A stretch of DNA of 64,000 nucleotides from Homalodisca vitripennis (taxonomy: Eukaryota; Arthropoda; Insecta; Hemiptera; Cicadellidae), in the NCBI RefSeq assembly GCF_021130785.1, contig NC_060213.1:70323501-70387500 (forward strand). Reading direction: 5' to 3'. Shown here piece after piece: positions 47,983 through 59,181 of the stretch. The notes under the pieces were generated by a model, which saw only the letters and a list, made by a program, of their open reading frames with translations, did no database searches and was not told where the DNA came from. Each line of letters starts with the position of its first letter. Positions within the stretch are counted from its first letter, which is position 1. The position numbers and the translations under genes are program-made.

Positions 47983-48092
47983 CTAGATGACGGCTTAAAC
48001 CTGCCGACGACGTAAGAAGGATTGCCGGGGACGGCGAGGCACAGCTCGATGAGCTCGATCACGAGTAATGCCCATATAGCGATGGCCCTCAT
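47983..48092 (-). CDS. MBF2-like secreted protein, orphan first exon
   Basis: A 110-nt first coding exon on the minus strand with a GTAAGG donor. It encodes a hydrophobic signal peptide (MRAIAIWALLVIELIELCLA) and then VPGNPSYVVGRFKPSS, ending in phase 2 like its sisters. It has its own TATA box (48129-48137) and upstream module. Its third codon positions are noticeably more C/G-rich than those of the sister exons, and it has no disruption. No second exon is visible downstream on the minus strand as far as 41 kb. It faces the plus-strand copy at 45900. Confidence 0.65.
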
Positions 48093-48128
48093 CGTGCTAA
48101 CAGCGTATTGAAGTGCTTGTGTTGTCTA

Positions 48129-48231
48129 CCTTATATACTCTATAGTGTGGAATGTCACGTATTATAGTTTTGTCGAACAAAGAGTAGGCCTGTTTCCATA
48201 AACAATAGCTGTTATTGTCAGCACCATATGT
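48129..48231 (-). promoter_or_regulatory. Promoter of the 48-kb first exon
   Basis: On the minus strand TATATAAGG (48137-48129) lies 37-45 bp before the ATG. The shared module ACATATGGTGCTGACAATAA, then CAGCTATTGTTT, occupies 48231-48200. Similarity to the plus-strand promoter at 45.77 kb is close over the module. Confidence 0.6.
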
Positions 48232-48779
48232 GTCATTTCATTATTTGTTGTACTTCAAAATGGGGAACAATTACAATTACACGTTGGGTTTGATTTTAAT
48301 AGAGAGGAACGCGGAAAGTACCACCTAAAATTGCTACTTTGAATAAAAAAAATTTTATAATAATTTTTCCATGCCGGTGATTTCTTTCAGTAGTAGGCTA
48401 GTCAAATTGACCAGGTTGATTAGGTTGTCAAGCATGACATCGCAATACAATAACTGGTTATTGTTTATTTAAAAGTCATATTTTAACAACAATTACATCA
48501 GAGATGTATAAGTATTTGCGTCGAGAACTTAAGGGCACAATTAAACTAAAAAAAAACAATCATAATTCAATTGATATAAATCTTAACCATGTTACGTAGT
48601 TTAAATAAAGTTAAACCCATATATAAATACGTGCATGTACAATTATTTCACGAATTATATTTAATATAATAATTTATTAGGACTAATTTGGATAGTGAAG
48701 TATTGTAAAGATCTCAATATGAGAATGCTTTCAGTATTAGACTATCAACATTTTATGTAACTTGCTGCTTCGCATACAA

Positions 48780-48960
48780 TTTTTGATGGATGAAGATAGA
48801 GGGATGGAACTCGGAAAACATTTCCGGGAAATATATGAACTTTATTAGTCACTGTTACGTTGTCCATTTCCCCAAAATGGGATTTTGGAGAGGAGGGCGG
48901 CTCAAAATTGTAAATATAAAAACCTCATTTGAAAGGTCGATTACTCACTGATACTTTTTA
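48780..48960. mobile_element. Diverged repeat shared with 10.3 kb
   Basis: TTTTTGATGGATGAAGATAG, GGGATGGAAC, TCACTGTTA, CCCCAAAATGGGATTTTGG and CTCATTTGAAAGG occur in the same order as at 10320-10560. A non-coding interspersed repeat. Confidence 0.5.
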
Positions 48961-50169
48961 TTAGATCTTCGCTAACAGTGAATGCATGTTAGAGAAGCGA
49001 GATGGATAAATATATACGTGAATTGTATCTAACTCACGACATCTACATGTGACCATAGGTTGAGGTAGTTTATTTTATAGTTTCGCTATAATCTTTAAAA
49101 TAATTTGAGTTTGCTCATTTATTATTACCAGCTCTGATTATTGATAACACTTTTTGTATTTAACACCTGGTTTGTATTTTTTTGTATTGGTCCAAATTAT
49201 TGTACATTGTGTATATATATTTTATGTGGTATGATTTTGTCAATCTAATAATTTTATAAGAATTTCTCGGCCAATCCTTAGTGGTTTTACGGAATACGAA
49301 TGGATGGTGTCTTTGAGTCCTTCCTGTTATTAACACTATCTCAATGAATACTGACTGAGATAAACTTAGACATAGGACATAATCAGATATAGAAATAACT
49401 AGGTTCTGTGATATACGAATTTTCATTAGATCGTGCGAGGTTCTCAATATTAAAGAAAAACTTATCCGTTAAAACGTCATATATTTACGTTCTTGTATCA
49501 TGCTGCTTCTCTTGTGAATCTGACATTTTTTGAGAATTTATATCATTCTTATTTTTATCTTAACGCCCGTTTTTCTACACTTTATTGAATGTTGAAGTTC
49601 TTCAACTTAAGGGCGGAGGCTACATAACGACAATGTTTACCACAGAATCCTGTAACCTATAGCGAAAATAAGCCGATGTAATAGGTTGAAACCCTTCGAT
49701 AGTCTTAAATTCCACTTTGAACAGCAAAATGCTACAGTTTTATAACAATGAAGAAACTTCTGATTGTTATAATAATCCCTCTAGTGTTTACTTATACTGT
49801 TTCATTTTAATCTTCTGTGGAATGCAATGTAGTCATATTATGTATTTATATATTTTTTACTAAGTTCAATAAAAAAATTCATAAAGATGTCTGAACTGTC
49901 AGAACAATAAAATACATAATCAAAGAAAAAAAAACAAATACAATGAAATACACTTATTTATGATGAATATTCAAGACTCTCTGACACTTCAAGTTGACAG
50001 TTGTAACAGTTTCTAGAAGCAAAAAGGACTGTGGGATAGCTGTTTAAATTATAGAATGAAAATAATATTAACACATTAGAACACATCGTAAATAAATGAA
50101 CTTTTCTTGATTCACAATATATTTTAATTAATTCATTCGAAGCATTATGAAAGTGCTGTAAAATGTTAC

Positions 50170-50175
50170 TTTATT
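50170..50175 (-). terminator. Poly(A) signal of the 53/50-kb gene
   Basis: AATAAA on the minus strand lies 13-18 nt after the TAA at 50188, which gives a very short 3' UTR. A TTTATT string in the same place follows the 59-kb sister exon. Confidence 0.5.
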
Positions 50176-50187
50176 CAGAACAATTTA

Positions 50188-53100
50188 TTACTCATCCTCC
50201 GATGCTGGGTGAGCACAAGGATGGAATAGCCTGAACGACACCATGGTGTCTTGAGTAACTGTCCTTGCCTTCTCCTGCCAGGTGACCCAGACTTCGACAG
50301 CATAGAATGTTGTACCTGCACCGGTAAGTCTAAGTCCGAAGAAGAAGCTGTTAAGTCCGCCAGCCACAAGATGTCCACGAGCAGGATAGTCACTTCCGCC
50401 GTCTGTCGTAGTGACGACAATCTTATCGATCAGAAACTTGTACCGGTGGCAGGTGTTGAAATGTTGAACCACAGCTCCATAGTCAAAGTTTGTCGTTGTC
50501 ACGCTTCAAGAAAACGTATCTGAAAAATTGCAAATTAATTAAATAATTTTATAATTGTTTATTGGAACTACGAACCACCAATGCGTAAAGGTATCCTATA
50601 ATTTGAAAATTAAATGTGAATATTTTGGGAGATATGAGGTTTCCATTGTTTTCTGACCATCAGCAGAGTTCAACTGTCTGCAGAAAACATCAAGAAACTT
50701 CGAGAACAAAAAAATGAAATTATTTGATAATTAAGACATTAGAATCTCCAATAATTATATTTTTACTTTATGAAACCATTCACTTTCGAGGAAACAGTAA
50801 TGCTAAGTACATAAAGTTTACTCGTAAAATAGTAAACTGTGTGGTAATAAATTGAAATGAAATACAAGAAATTGAACTATCCGTTAAGGATACAAAACTG
50901 AAGTAATTGACAAGATAAAAAAAAATAAAAAAAGTAAGTAATTTAAATATTTTCTAGAACAAAGCTCAATCAAACCAAATGTAAAGAATGGGCAAAACGA
51001 GTATCTGGTTTCTATAACATCACAGAAGTGATTCTTTTTAAACAAGCACACATAAAGGTTTCTTAAAATTGCAAGCTTAACTAATAAAGGCATTAGACAT
51101 TTTGAAGAATATGTACATCAATGGGTAAAGAAAGGTGGGAATTTATAAAATTAATTGTAATACTTGTGGTTTAAATCACATTGACCTAGCAAATTGAAAG
51201 TTAAACAGTCCTTACTCAGAATAAGTACGTACATTTTATGACAATTTAAATATTTTTTTGTACTCTTAAGGAATATTCATGTATTCAATATTTTGTAAAA
51301 GTTGTATATTTTACAAGTTTTAAAAGGCCTTAAAATAGAAAGAAATGCCGTACAAAACTACTCAAAGGACTTATTGGAACTAAAGTTCATTATTTTTATC
51401 AAGTTTGAACTTGCCTCAAATCTCAAATAGCCAAACTTGGTGGTAGAAACATTCATTCGGGATTTATATCTAATCAGTATCTCTGAAACAGCTCAAAAAA
51501 TCACAAATTTTTATGTACAAAATCTTATAAGTATTCCAGATCAAATTTTGTTTTTACTTTAGGTAAAAGAGTTGTGAATTTTGTAAAGCTTTAATGGCCG
51601 CGATATTGAAACAAAAGTGACATTTTTCAAAAATTCTTTATTATTTAAATATTTTTCATTGGTGGAGTTAAGCGATGTTGGAGAGTTTAAATTTAAACAA
51701 TACAATTTAGAAGAGAATAAGAAATATACCATTGTGGATTAGGAGAAGTCTATTCACCAATGGATTTCTATACATCTGACTATTTAAAGATGAAAAGAAT
51801 TAGTAAAAGATATAATATACATTTATCAGTAAATGGAATGAAAAGATTTAAGATGAACATCGTAATATGATTAAATTTGTAGAATATCTTTCAAAAGATA
51901 AACATTTGTTATGGTTTATAATCCTACTATACAAATTTTAATATTATTACATTTGAAAAGTAGTTTTGAAAAGAAAAACATTTGTTATAGTTGAAAACTC
52001 ATACTCAGGATACCAATAATAAAATAATGAAACTCTGCACTAAAAAAATTTTCTCTTTCTTCAACAGCATGGAATTTTGTCTGTATTAATTGGAAGGTAT
52101 CTAAATTATAATACCTTTTGATTCATATGACATTCTAACATAATTGAAAAGTGAGAGATCTCTGTGATCCTTAGCGGCTCTTGTTACATTCATGAATTGT
52201 GCACATTATATTTTTTGTTACATTAAATTAAACTACAGTGTGTTAATCACTCAGTATTGTAAACTCAAGTCTTTACGATACACTATAGCGGAAGGAATAA
52301 TACTTTTTACACAAATTCCAAACACATTTATATACATTTTCTGATTTTTGTTAATTTGCCTGCAATATATATTTGAAATAACATTCATATATGCCTCCTA
52401 ACAATTTCAGAAAGAGCTTTTATTGTGTTTGTTTACCCTAAAATGTTTATAACTACATATGAAATAAGGTGTACCTTTAAAAAGGTTAAAGAAAAATGTA
52501 CTAAATATATCCTAACTTACCAGTAAAAATGTTTTATACGATAATAGTAAAATGCATTTTTAAAGGCAGTGTATTTTTATAAGGCTATTAAAAGGTTTTT
52601 TACCAAAGGTTACAGTGGCAGAGTATGGTGAAAGCACATATATTGGTCCATCACATATCCTAAAGACGTAGTGTAGTGTCAAACCTACATAGTACATATG
52701 ATATAGAATATTCTATTATTTCAACAAAATTAACAGTTCCCACAGATTAATAGGCTAATTAGATATTATATTAGACAGATTAATTATATTTGTTTAATTT
52801 CTGTAAGAATAGAACACGTGTTTTTGAAATACGTAACAATGTTGAAAAATGCCAGGAACAGAAGGAGTGGTAGGAGAGTGAGGAAAAGTTAACTCTCCTC
52901 TTCACTTTTGTACTTCTTCCCACGTCTACATTACTAGATCTAGTGGGCGTCACCTCTTACAGCTATAAACAAGTTGACAATTTTAAAATTTATTTATGTT
53001 CCTCATTTATAAAGTAGTTGGCAATTTAAAGATTCATTTATGTTCCTTAAGAATTAATGGTATAGAATTTTATTTGATGTAATTATTCAACTTAAAAAAG

Positions 53101-53377
53101 ATACAGCCCCTCCGTTTTGGTATTCCTGTAAAATATTAATTGTTGTATTGTATTTATAATACATAGTTAGTTCTCGTACAAATAGTTTTACAAACAATCC
53201 TAATCAATAGCAGTGGCTAAAAATACCAATATATAAAATGCATTTGATTAAACTCTAAGACACTCACCTGGAAGACGACTTAAACCTGCCGATGACGTAA
53301 GAAGGATTTCCTGGAACGGCAAAGCAGACCGAGACCAATTGGGTAATTACTACCAACCAAAGAGTAAAGGTCTTCAT
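50188..53377 (-). CDS. MBF2-like secreted protein with exon-2 frameshift
   Basis: Exon 1 is 53377-53268: a signal peptide (MKTFTLWLVVITQLVSVCFA) then VPGNPSYVIGRFKSSS, with a GTGAGT donor. Exon 2 is 50519-50188, after TTTTTCAG. Exon 2 opens with RYVFLKRDND and then meets TGA at 50485-50483, because one extra A (AACGACAAACTT, about 50490) shifts the frame. The rest is open in the shifted frame: FDYGAVVQHFNTCHRYKFLI, VTTTDGG, LVAGGLNSFFFGL, TTFYAVEVWV, ending PASEDE. The pattern GR(x)n...R-Y-V-F, then I-x-x-I-V-V-T...D, then A-G-G...F-x-x-x-V matches the MBF2 family of small secreted insect proteins (about 100-150 residues). Without the extra base the protein would have 146 residues. Either an assembly error or a recent pseudogene. 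Confidence 0.6.
50525..53260. other. Intron of the 53/50-kb MBF2-like gene
   Basis: A 2.7-kb AT-rich intron on the minus strand. I see no nested gene and no complete repeat. Small frames on either strand look random. Confidence 0.5.
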
Positions 53378-53417
53378 CTTGCCTTCTCATAAGATAGTAC
53401 GAAGCGATAACATCACG

Positions 53418-53518
53418 CCTTATATAGTACAGTGTAGGGACGACGTGTCGTAATTGGTCTATATAAAGAGCAATGTCTGTTTCTTTTGAAAATACTGCCC
53501 ATTGTGAGCAACATATGT
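53418..53518 (-). promoter_or_regulatory. Promoter of the 53/50-kb gene
   Basis: TATATAAGG on the minus strand (53426-53418) lies 41-49 bp before the ATG. The upstream module reads ACATATGTTGCTCACAATGG (from 53518 down), then GCAGTATT, and is less conserved in its second half than at 45.8 and 48.2 kb. Confidence 0.6.
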
Positions 53519-53529
53519 TCCTAGACTCT

Positions 53530-54110
53530 AATAGAGTTTTCTCAATTGTGGCAGTCTTGAATGCAAGGTATGCAGAGAGAGGAGACTGGTACTTTGCACC
53601 TCGTAAACTATTTTATGAAACAAAAGTAGCGAAGGATACATGATTTTCGAGACATTTACCATCTTTCAGTGATACAATGCAATCAGTATCACTACGTTTC
53701 ACGATTTGCAAGATCTCACCTCTTTTTCAGGTAAATGATTAAACATAAATAAAGGAGAACGACATAAAACTTTTACAGGAGATAAATTAAAGACAAATAG
53801 GGCTAGGTTTGTATTTTATACATTTTATGATTTAAGAAAGTTGAATTATTTACATAAAACGTTAGGCCCATCCTGTCATCGTTTTTGTACATACTGTAAA
53901 AGTTTCGTTATATTTAAAGGTTTTTTTGTTTGGGCCCAATTAATATGTATCCTTAATCTCAGGGAATGACAAATATACATTTAATCATTTTATAGCTCTC
54001 AATAATTTTATATTAATGGTCTGTAATAACAATCTCCTTAGAAAAAGCAATAAAAAAAATGTTTGTAGGATCTTTATACATAAGTAAATTTCATAAGTTC
54101 TACTGATGTA

Positions 54111-54184
<74 letters not shown>

Positions 54185-56640
54185 GTATATAAGGAAACGA
54201 ATAAATACTCGTATATGTAGGCAATGAAATTGTTCTAGCCACTGATACATTTATATTGATTTCCTATGTGTTACGGACAAATAATTAATTAGATTAGAAA
54301 TTGCATTTACATTTCTGAACAATGTTAAAAATTCAAGCCTCTAAACTTGCAAAGTTAGTTTAAAATATATTAAAAAAACTTGTAAATAACAAAGATACTA
54401 GTAATAGTTTAAAAGAAACTTTCACTGTGCACCATAAGGCGCTTTTACACCAACCTTTGGAGTATGCGTTGATGAAAACCATATAAATTGGTTGGAGGCA
54501 TGTATGAGGTTAAGTGTGTAGGAATACTCAAGTCGAGAATCTTTTATCCGGACTAAATCTTCCTACACTAGCTAATTTAAAAGATGCTGCAGAATTGACC
54601 TTTCTGTTTTCACTTGATAAATTGCAGGATCACTTCTGGTCATTGGAAAAACTACTCTTCCTTGTGCCAGGCAATAAAATGGCTATGCATATCTTCTTTT
54701 GGACGCATTATAGGACAAAATAACTTGGAAATAGTCTAATGATTAGACTCCAGCGGCTGGGAAATGAACTTCTATTTCGGGTAGACCTCCACAGTGGCAG
54801 TCTGAAGTCCTTTAAACATTAATTATAATAGACTTTCTATTATTCTAATACAAAGTCACCAGCCAAATATTCAGCCACACATACACACCTTGTGCTTCAC
54901 ATATGTTAATTATATGCTTGATTTATTACTATATACTTTAATGCTGTTATTGTTATTAATATCAATACTATCATTATTACAACAGACTTTATTCGTCAAT
55001 TAAAACCCGTGTTCACTGTTATACTGATATTTTTATTGTTATGATATTATATTTATTACAATTTTGTTATTAAACTATTCATAATCATGGTTATCTTATT
55101 GTTTGTTATATTATTATGGATATGAACTATTAATATTTATTATTGTTGTATATAATTGTAATTGGTTGTTAAGTGTGTACTAAGGTCATTGTATTACACA
55201 ATAATATTCAAGCCATCTTATAGAATTAGTTAATTGTAATTTTATTATAGTTAAAAGTTTTCTTATTAAGTTTATTTAGAAATATTTCAATAGTAAAATT
55301 GCATTGCCGTGGGTATAGAAAAATAAATGAATAATTATACCTGGCAATTCAACTAACAACAGCACATTAGATAGATTAGAAAACCAATATATGGATGAAG
55401 AAAATTAAAGAATTAATACGAATATTTTAAGTATAGTATAGTATTGGTACTAGTGGTTGGTAGTTTGGTATTTGGTAGTAGTGGTATAGTATTTTCAGTA
55501 TATTATGTATTAAGTTTTTTTAATTACGTTGATAATACTTACAATGTAGCATACATACGTACCCTACATATACCCTGTGTTTTTATATTTTAGTGAACAA
55601 AATATAAACTCAAGACGACCTTTAGACTTGCGTTTTTGTTGATATAGTTTCTATAAAGAAACTCCGCTGTAAGAAATAAAGAACTGCAGCTATTGATGCG
55701 ACACACTAATATGATTAATCTTCTAAGTATACACGGTTCGTTTACTAAGTAGTAACCTTCAGTACTAATGAACCAGATTCACTTTAATGACAGAGAGAAG
55801 TCGGTAGTCGGGACTTGGACTACCCAAGGACATTTATAATAACAATCAGCAGAGATGGAGCTTTACAACAAACCCCTCAACCTAAACTTTCTAGGTGAAC
55901 TGTTTGGAAATACTTCTCATACTGATGGGCTTGGAGATAGAGAGAGGAATCGGCTTTCGTCGTCAACTGGCATGAGAGGCTGACATTTGGAAAGTAGTTT
56001 TCAAGTTCTACTTTATTCGCAAAAACAGTTACAGTAACAGTAAAAATGCATTACATTCTCCCATTTCCTCAAGCGCGTGGATGACGAGAAAACATTACAA
56101 TCATACGAGTGGTACAGTATTGAAAATTGTTTTGTTCCTCAGTATTTTGAAATTCATTACGAAAAATAAAAACTACACATTTATTAATAACTTTTGTGAA
56201 CTTCAAAAAGTGAACTTAAATATATTTACTTTTCACCTATCTTGAGATTTCAATACTTCCGCTATTGAGGAAAGAAGAGTTTTGGAATGCTTAGTTCATT
56301 TACAGCAATATTAGGATTTACACAGTAATTGGCATTACATCAGATTTCATGAAGTGAATATAATCACAAACCCAATTTCTCAATTATTTTAACCAAAAAA
56401 AGTCCATGGTATTAGAAAAAGTTATGTATGTTTATAAAGAATTTAATATGGTGGAGTCTCTAAGTATTTTGAAAGTTATATAAAAACAACTTTCTAATCA
56501 TTCAATTGTAAAAATCTGTGTTGTTTAGATTACGACTTCAATGATTCCAGATGATAGACTTGAAATTTATTTAGAGTAAGTCAAAAGAGATGTTTAATGA
56601 TACCTAAGATATAAAATAAATGAGCTAGTTATAAATTAGC
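53530..56640. other. Spacer with (TA)n, no gene seen
   Basis: AT-rich DNA with a TA microsatellite at 54114-54186. No supported exon. Confidence 0.45.
54114..54186. repeat. (TA)n microsatellite
   Basis: About 70 bp of AT dinucleotides with one phase break near 54172. Confidence 0.95.
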
Positions 56641-56647
56641 CATTTTC

Positions 56648-56760
56648 AATTTAAATTATCCTTGCCCGCGAGGTCACTAATTGGAAAACTTTATTCATCC
56701 AACTAAACATTTAACAATGCCTTAGGGGGTTTGTTTCGACTAAGCGGTAGTTATGTCACG
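56648..56760 (+). repeat. Segment duplicated at 61.75 kb
   Basis: AATTTAAATTATCC, then CACTAATTGGAAAACTTTAT and TTCATC, recur at 61747-61860 in the same orientation. Both lie upstream of an MBF2-like first exon, so this probably marks the outer part of the tandem gene duplication. Confidence 0.65.
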
Positions 56761-57727
56761 TTAGATATTGTGAGTTGAACTCAATGAGTATTTTTTTGTA
56801 CGATACTCTCATCTGCGATTATGAAAAGGAAATCAACTGTAAACTGTTTCCGTTATAGCTACATCATCCAAAAAATAAATATGACCTTTTAGTTACTATA
56901 GCGATATAAATCAATGTTGTGGTACTGGAAATGTTTGAAGTTTGCGTGGAAAATTAGTAAGCTACGGTTTAATTATTCTTGAAATCGTTTTCAAGCTCTT
57001 TTTTAACACTAGATCAATTTTTAATATGGTGATATCCGGTTACAGGATAGGACTTATATAAATTTTATTATTTATAATATCACAAACTTTAAAACTAATT
57101 GTTTTTAGTTTTGACTGGCTCTCGAATAGCTAAAACTCAATTGTAATATATCTAGAGGTTTTAGCTCAATTTTCCTATGTTTATGGCGTTTTAGATAATG
57201 AGATTTACAGTAATATAATTTTTATGGATTAAATCAGTTGTTTTAAAGATACATGAGGAGGCAATCCAGGGTAATATAGAAGAACCATCGTGGTCCGTTG
57301 CCTTCCGGAAGGTCGGCGAACTAGGCTGTGATTCATGGGGTTAATAATACTCGAAGTGAAAGGGTTGAAGTCCTGTAGTAATATTACTATATGTTAATAA
57401 AAACACAACTTTTTCCAAATTGTTTACTTTTTGGGCGAGGCCTGTAGTAATGTTTATAAAGATACGAAACTAGTGGTAGTTTAACGAGTGAAGTGACCTG
57501 TGGTGAGACGTGAGTGAAGATCCGCATATCTGCCTCTAAAAACTAGACCATGAGCACGTGGAAAAGCCCATTTTAATCACCGGTTTTAATGTTGGGTATA
57601 CTCGTATTGTATTTTGAATTTTTGAGATAATAAATTTCGAGTTTTGAGAAACTCAATTTTGATTAAAAAGATAATATAATGATAAGAATTTGACTTTCAT
57701 ACTGTGCTTTAAACAATATGGAATAAT

Positions 57728-58620
57728 ACAGGGTGTAAAGTAAGTCCTGATACACCTGGGTATGTTCCAAACGGTTTGAGATGTAACATAGGCTACCTAC
57801 GAAATTAATTTATTGGACTTTTTAGAAGGTAAAAATATTCTCCCCCCTATTAAAGAGGGTAGTGGGGGATCACTTTAAATTTTATAATTGCCAACACCAC
57901 TATAACGTGTTATACTAAAGTTCTATTAAGTAATAACACAATGACACGAAGAAAATAACTCTACGCCATTTCTAGCAAAAGTTATGGGAAATAACGCAAA
58001 AAATAACAATCTTTAGGGATAATGCCAATTTCTTGCTCATATGAACACAATCCATGCGAGAAATCGTTTAGTCAGATTTTGAGAGGCCCAGCTTATCCCT
58101 TTATGTAGTATCTAGTGTTTATGGTGTGCATAGTTTTGGTAAGAGGTGTCTTTTTCTACGTGGCATTACAATGTAAGGGACTGTTTGCCCATAACTTTAT
58201 CTATAAAACGGTGTAGAGGTGATTTATTAGTGTCATCGTGTTTCTATTGAATATAATGTTAATATAAAACGAAAAAAGATATCGGTTGCAATTTGAACAT
58301 TTAAAGTTACCCCCTTCTCCCCATTTTGAAAAGGTAGGTGCCTTTTTTGCCTTCAACAAACTCCAAGAAGTAATGTAATAAGTATGGTAAAGGTTGAACA
58401 TCGATATCTCAATCTGTTTGGAATATATCCTGGCGCATGAGGACTTAATTTACACCATGTATAGTTGTAAGCTAAGAATAGAACAGAAAAATGTTCAATA
58501 TGGAGAGCTTCGTATGATTTTGAAAGAAAGTTATTGGAAATAATCAAAGGATACGTTTTAGTTCAATTTTAGTTCCAGTATAGATTTATATTTTAGGTGC
58601 ACTTTGTATAAAAAGAGCCA
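57728..58620. mobile_element. Interspersed element starting ACAGGGTGT
   Basis: It begins with ACAGGGTGTAAAGTAAGTCC and contains CTCCCCCCTATTAAAGAGGG near 57840 and CCCCCTTCTCCCCATTTTG near 58310. It fades out near 58620. Its C-tracts and CCCCATTTTG motif link it to the fragments at 1.5, 2.5, 10.3 and 48.8 kb. No transposase frame is recognisable, so it is likely a non-autonomous element. Confidence 0.4.
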
Positions 58621-59181
58621 ATTGTAAAAACTCTCAAGGTATCAATGTCTATGTGACTTTTCCTAAACTTTTAGTTATAAATATCTCTAACGGTATTCAA
58701 AATATTGAGTAAATTTTATGAGAATATATTATTATTTATCTGTTGTCACAAAATTACCTACTTATTCCGACTGAGCAGGAAGAACTATTGTAGTTTGGTT
58801 TATTTATATGAATCAGATTATAGTATTTACTTTATGTGTTACTACTAAGGAGGAGTGGCACAAATTATTAGACGATACAATGCGTTTTAAGCTATACCAC
58901 GTACACTATTTTAGAAAATCATAAACAAACTACCTATAAAGGTATTTAAAAAGAAATATACACTTAATTCTGATAAATATTTAACACTCTCTGGTCCATC
59001 TGGTAGTAGACCGTAGTAAAAGTTTCTAGAGGCAATGAGAACTGTAATTGTAGTGCTATAAAACATAAAACATTATATATAAACCTGCAATTGAAAAAAG
59101 AACAATTCCTGAATTACAATATATTGTACTCTATTCGTTGTTACACTTTACTCATTTTATTTATTGCTATTTATTCATTAC

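Noticed and set aside
50251..50523. 90-codon plus-strand frame over the MBF2-like second exon
   Set aside because: Antisense shadow of the minus-strand exon.
53985..54242. 85-codon Tyr/Ile-rich frame
   Set aside because: Produced by the (TA)n microsatellite.
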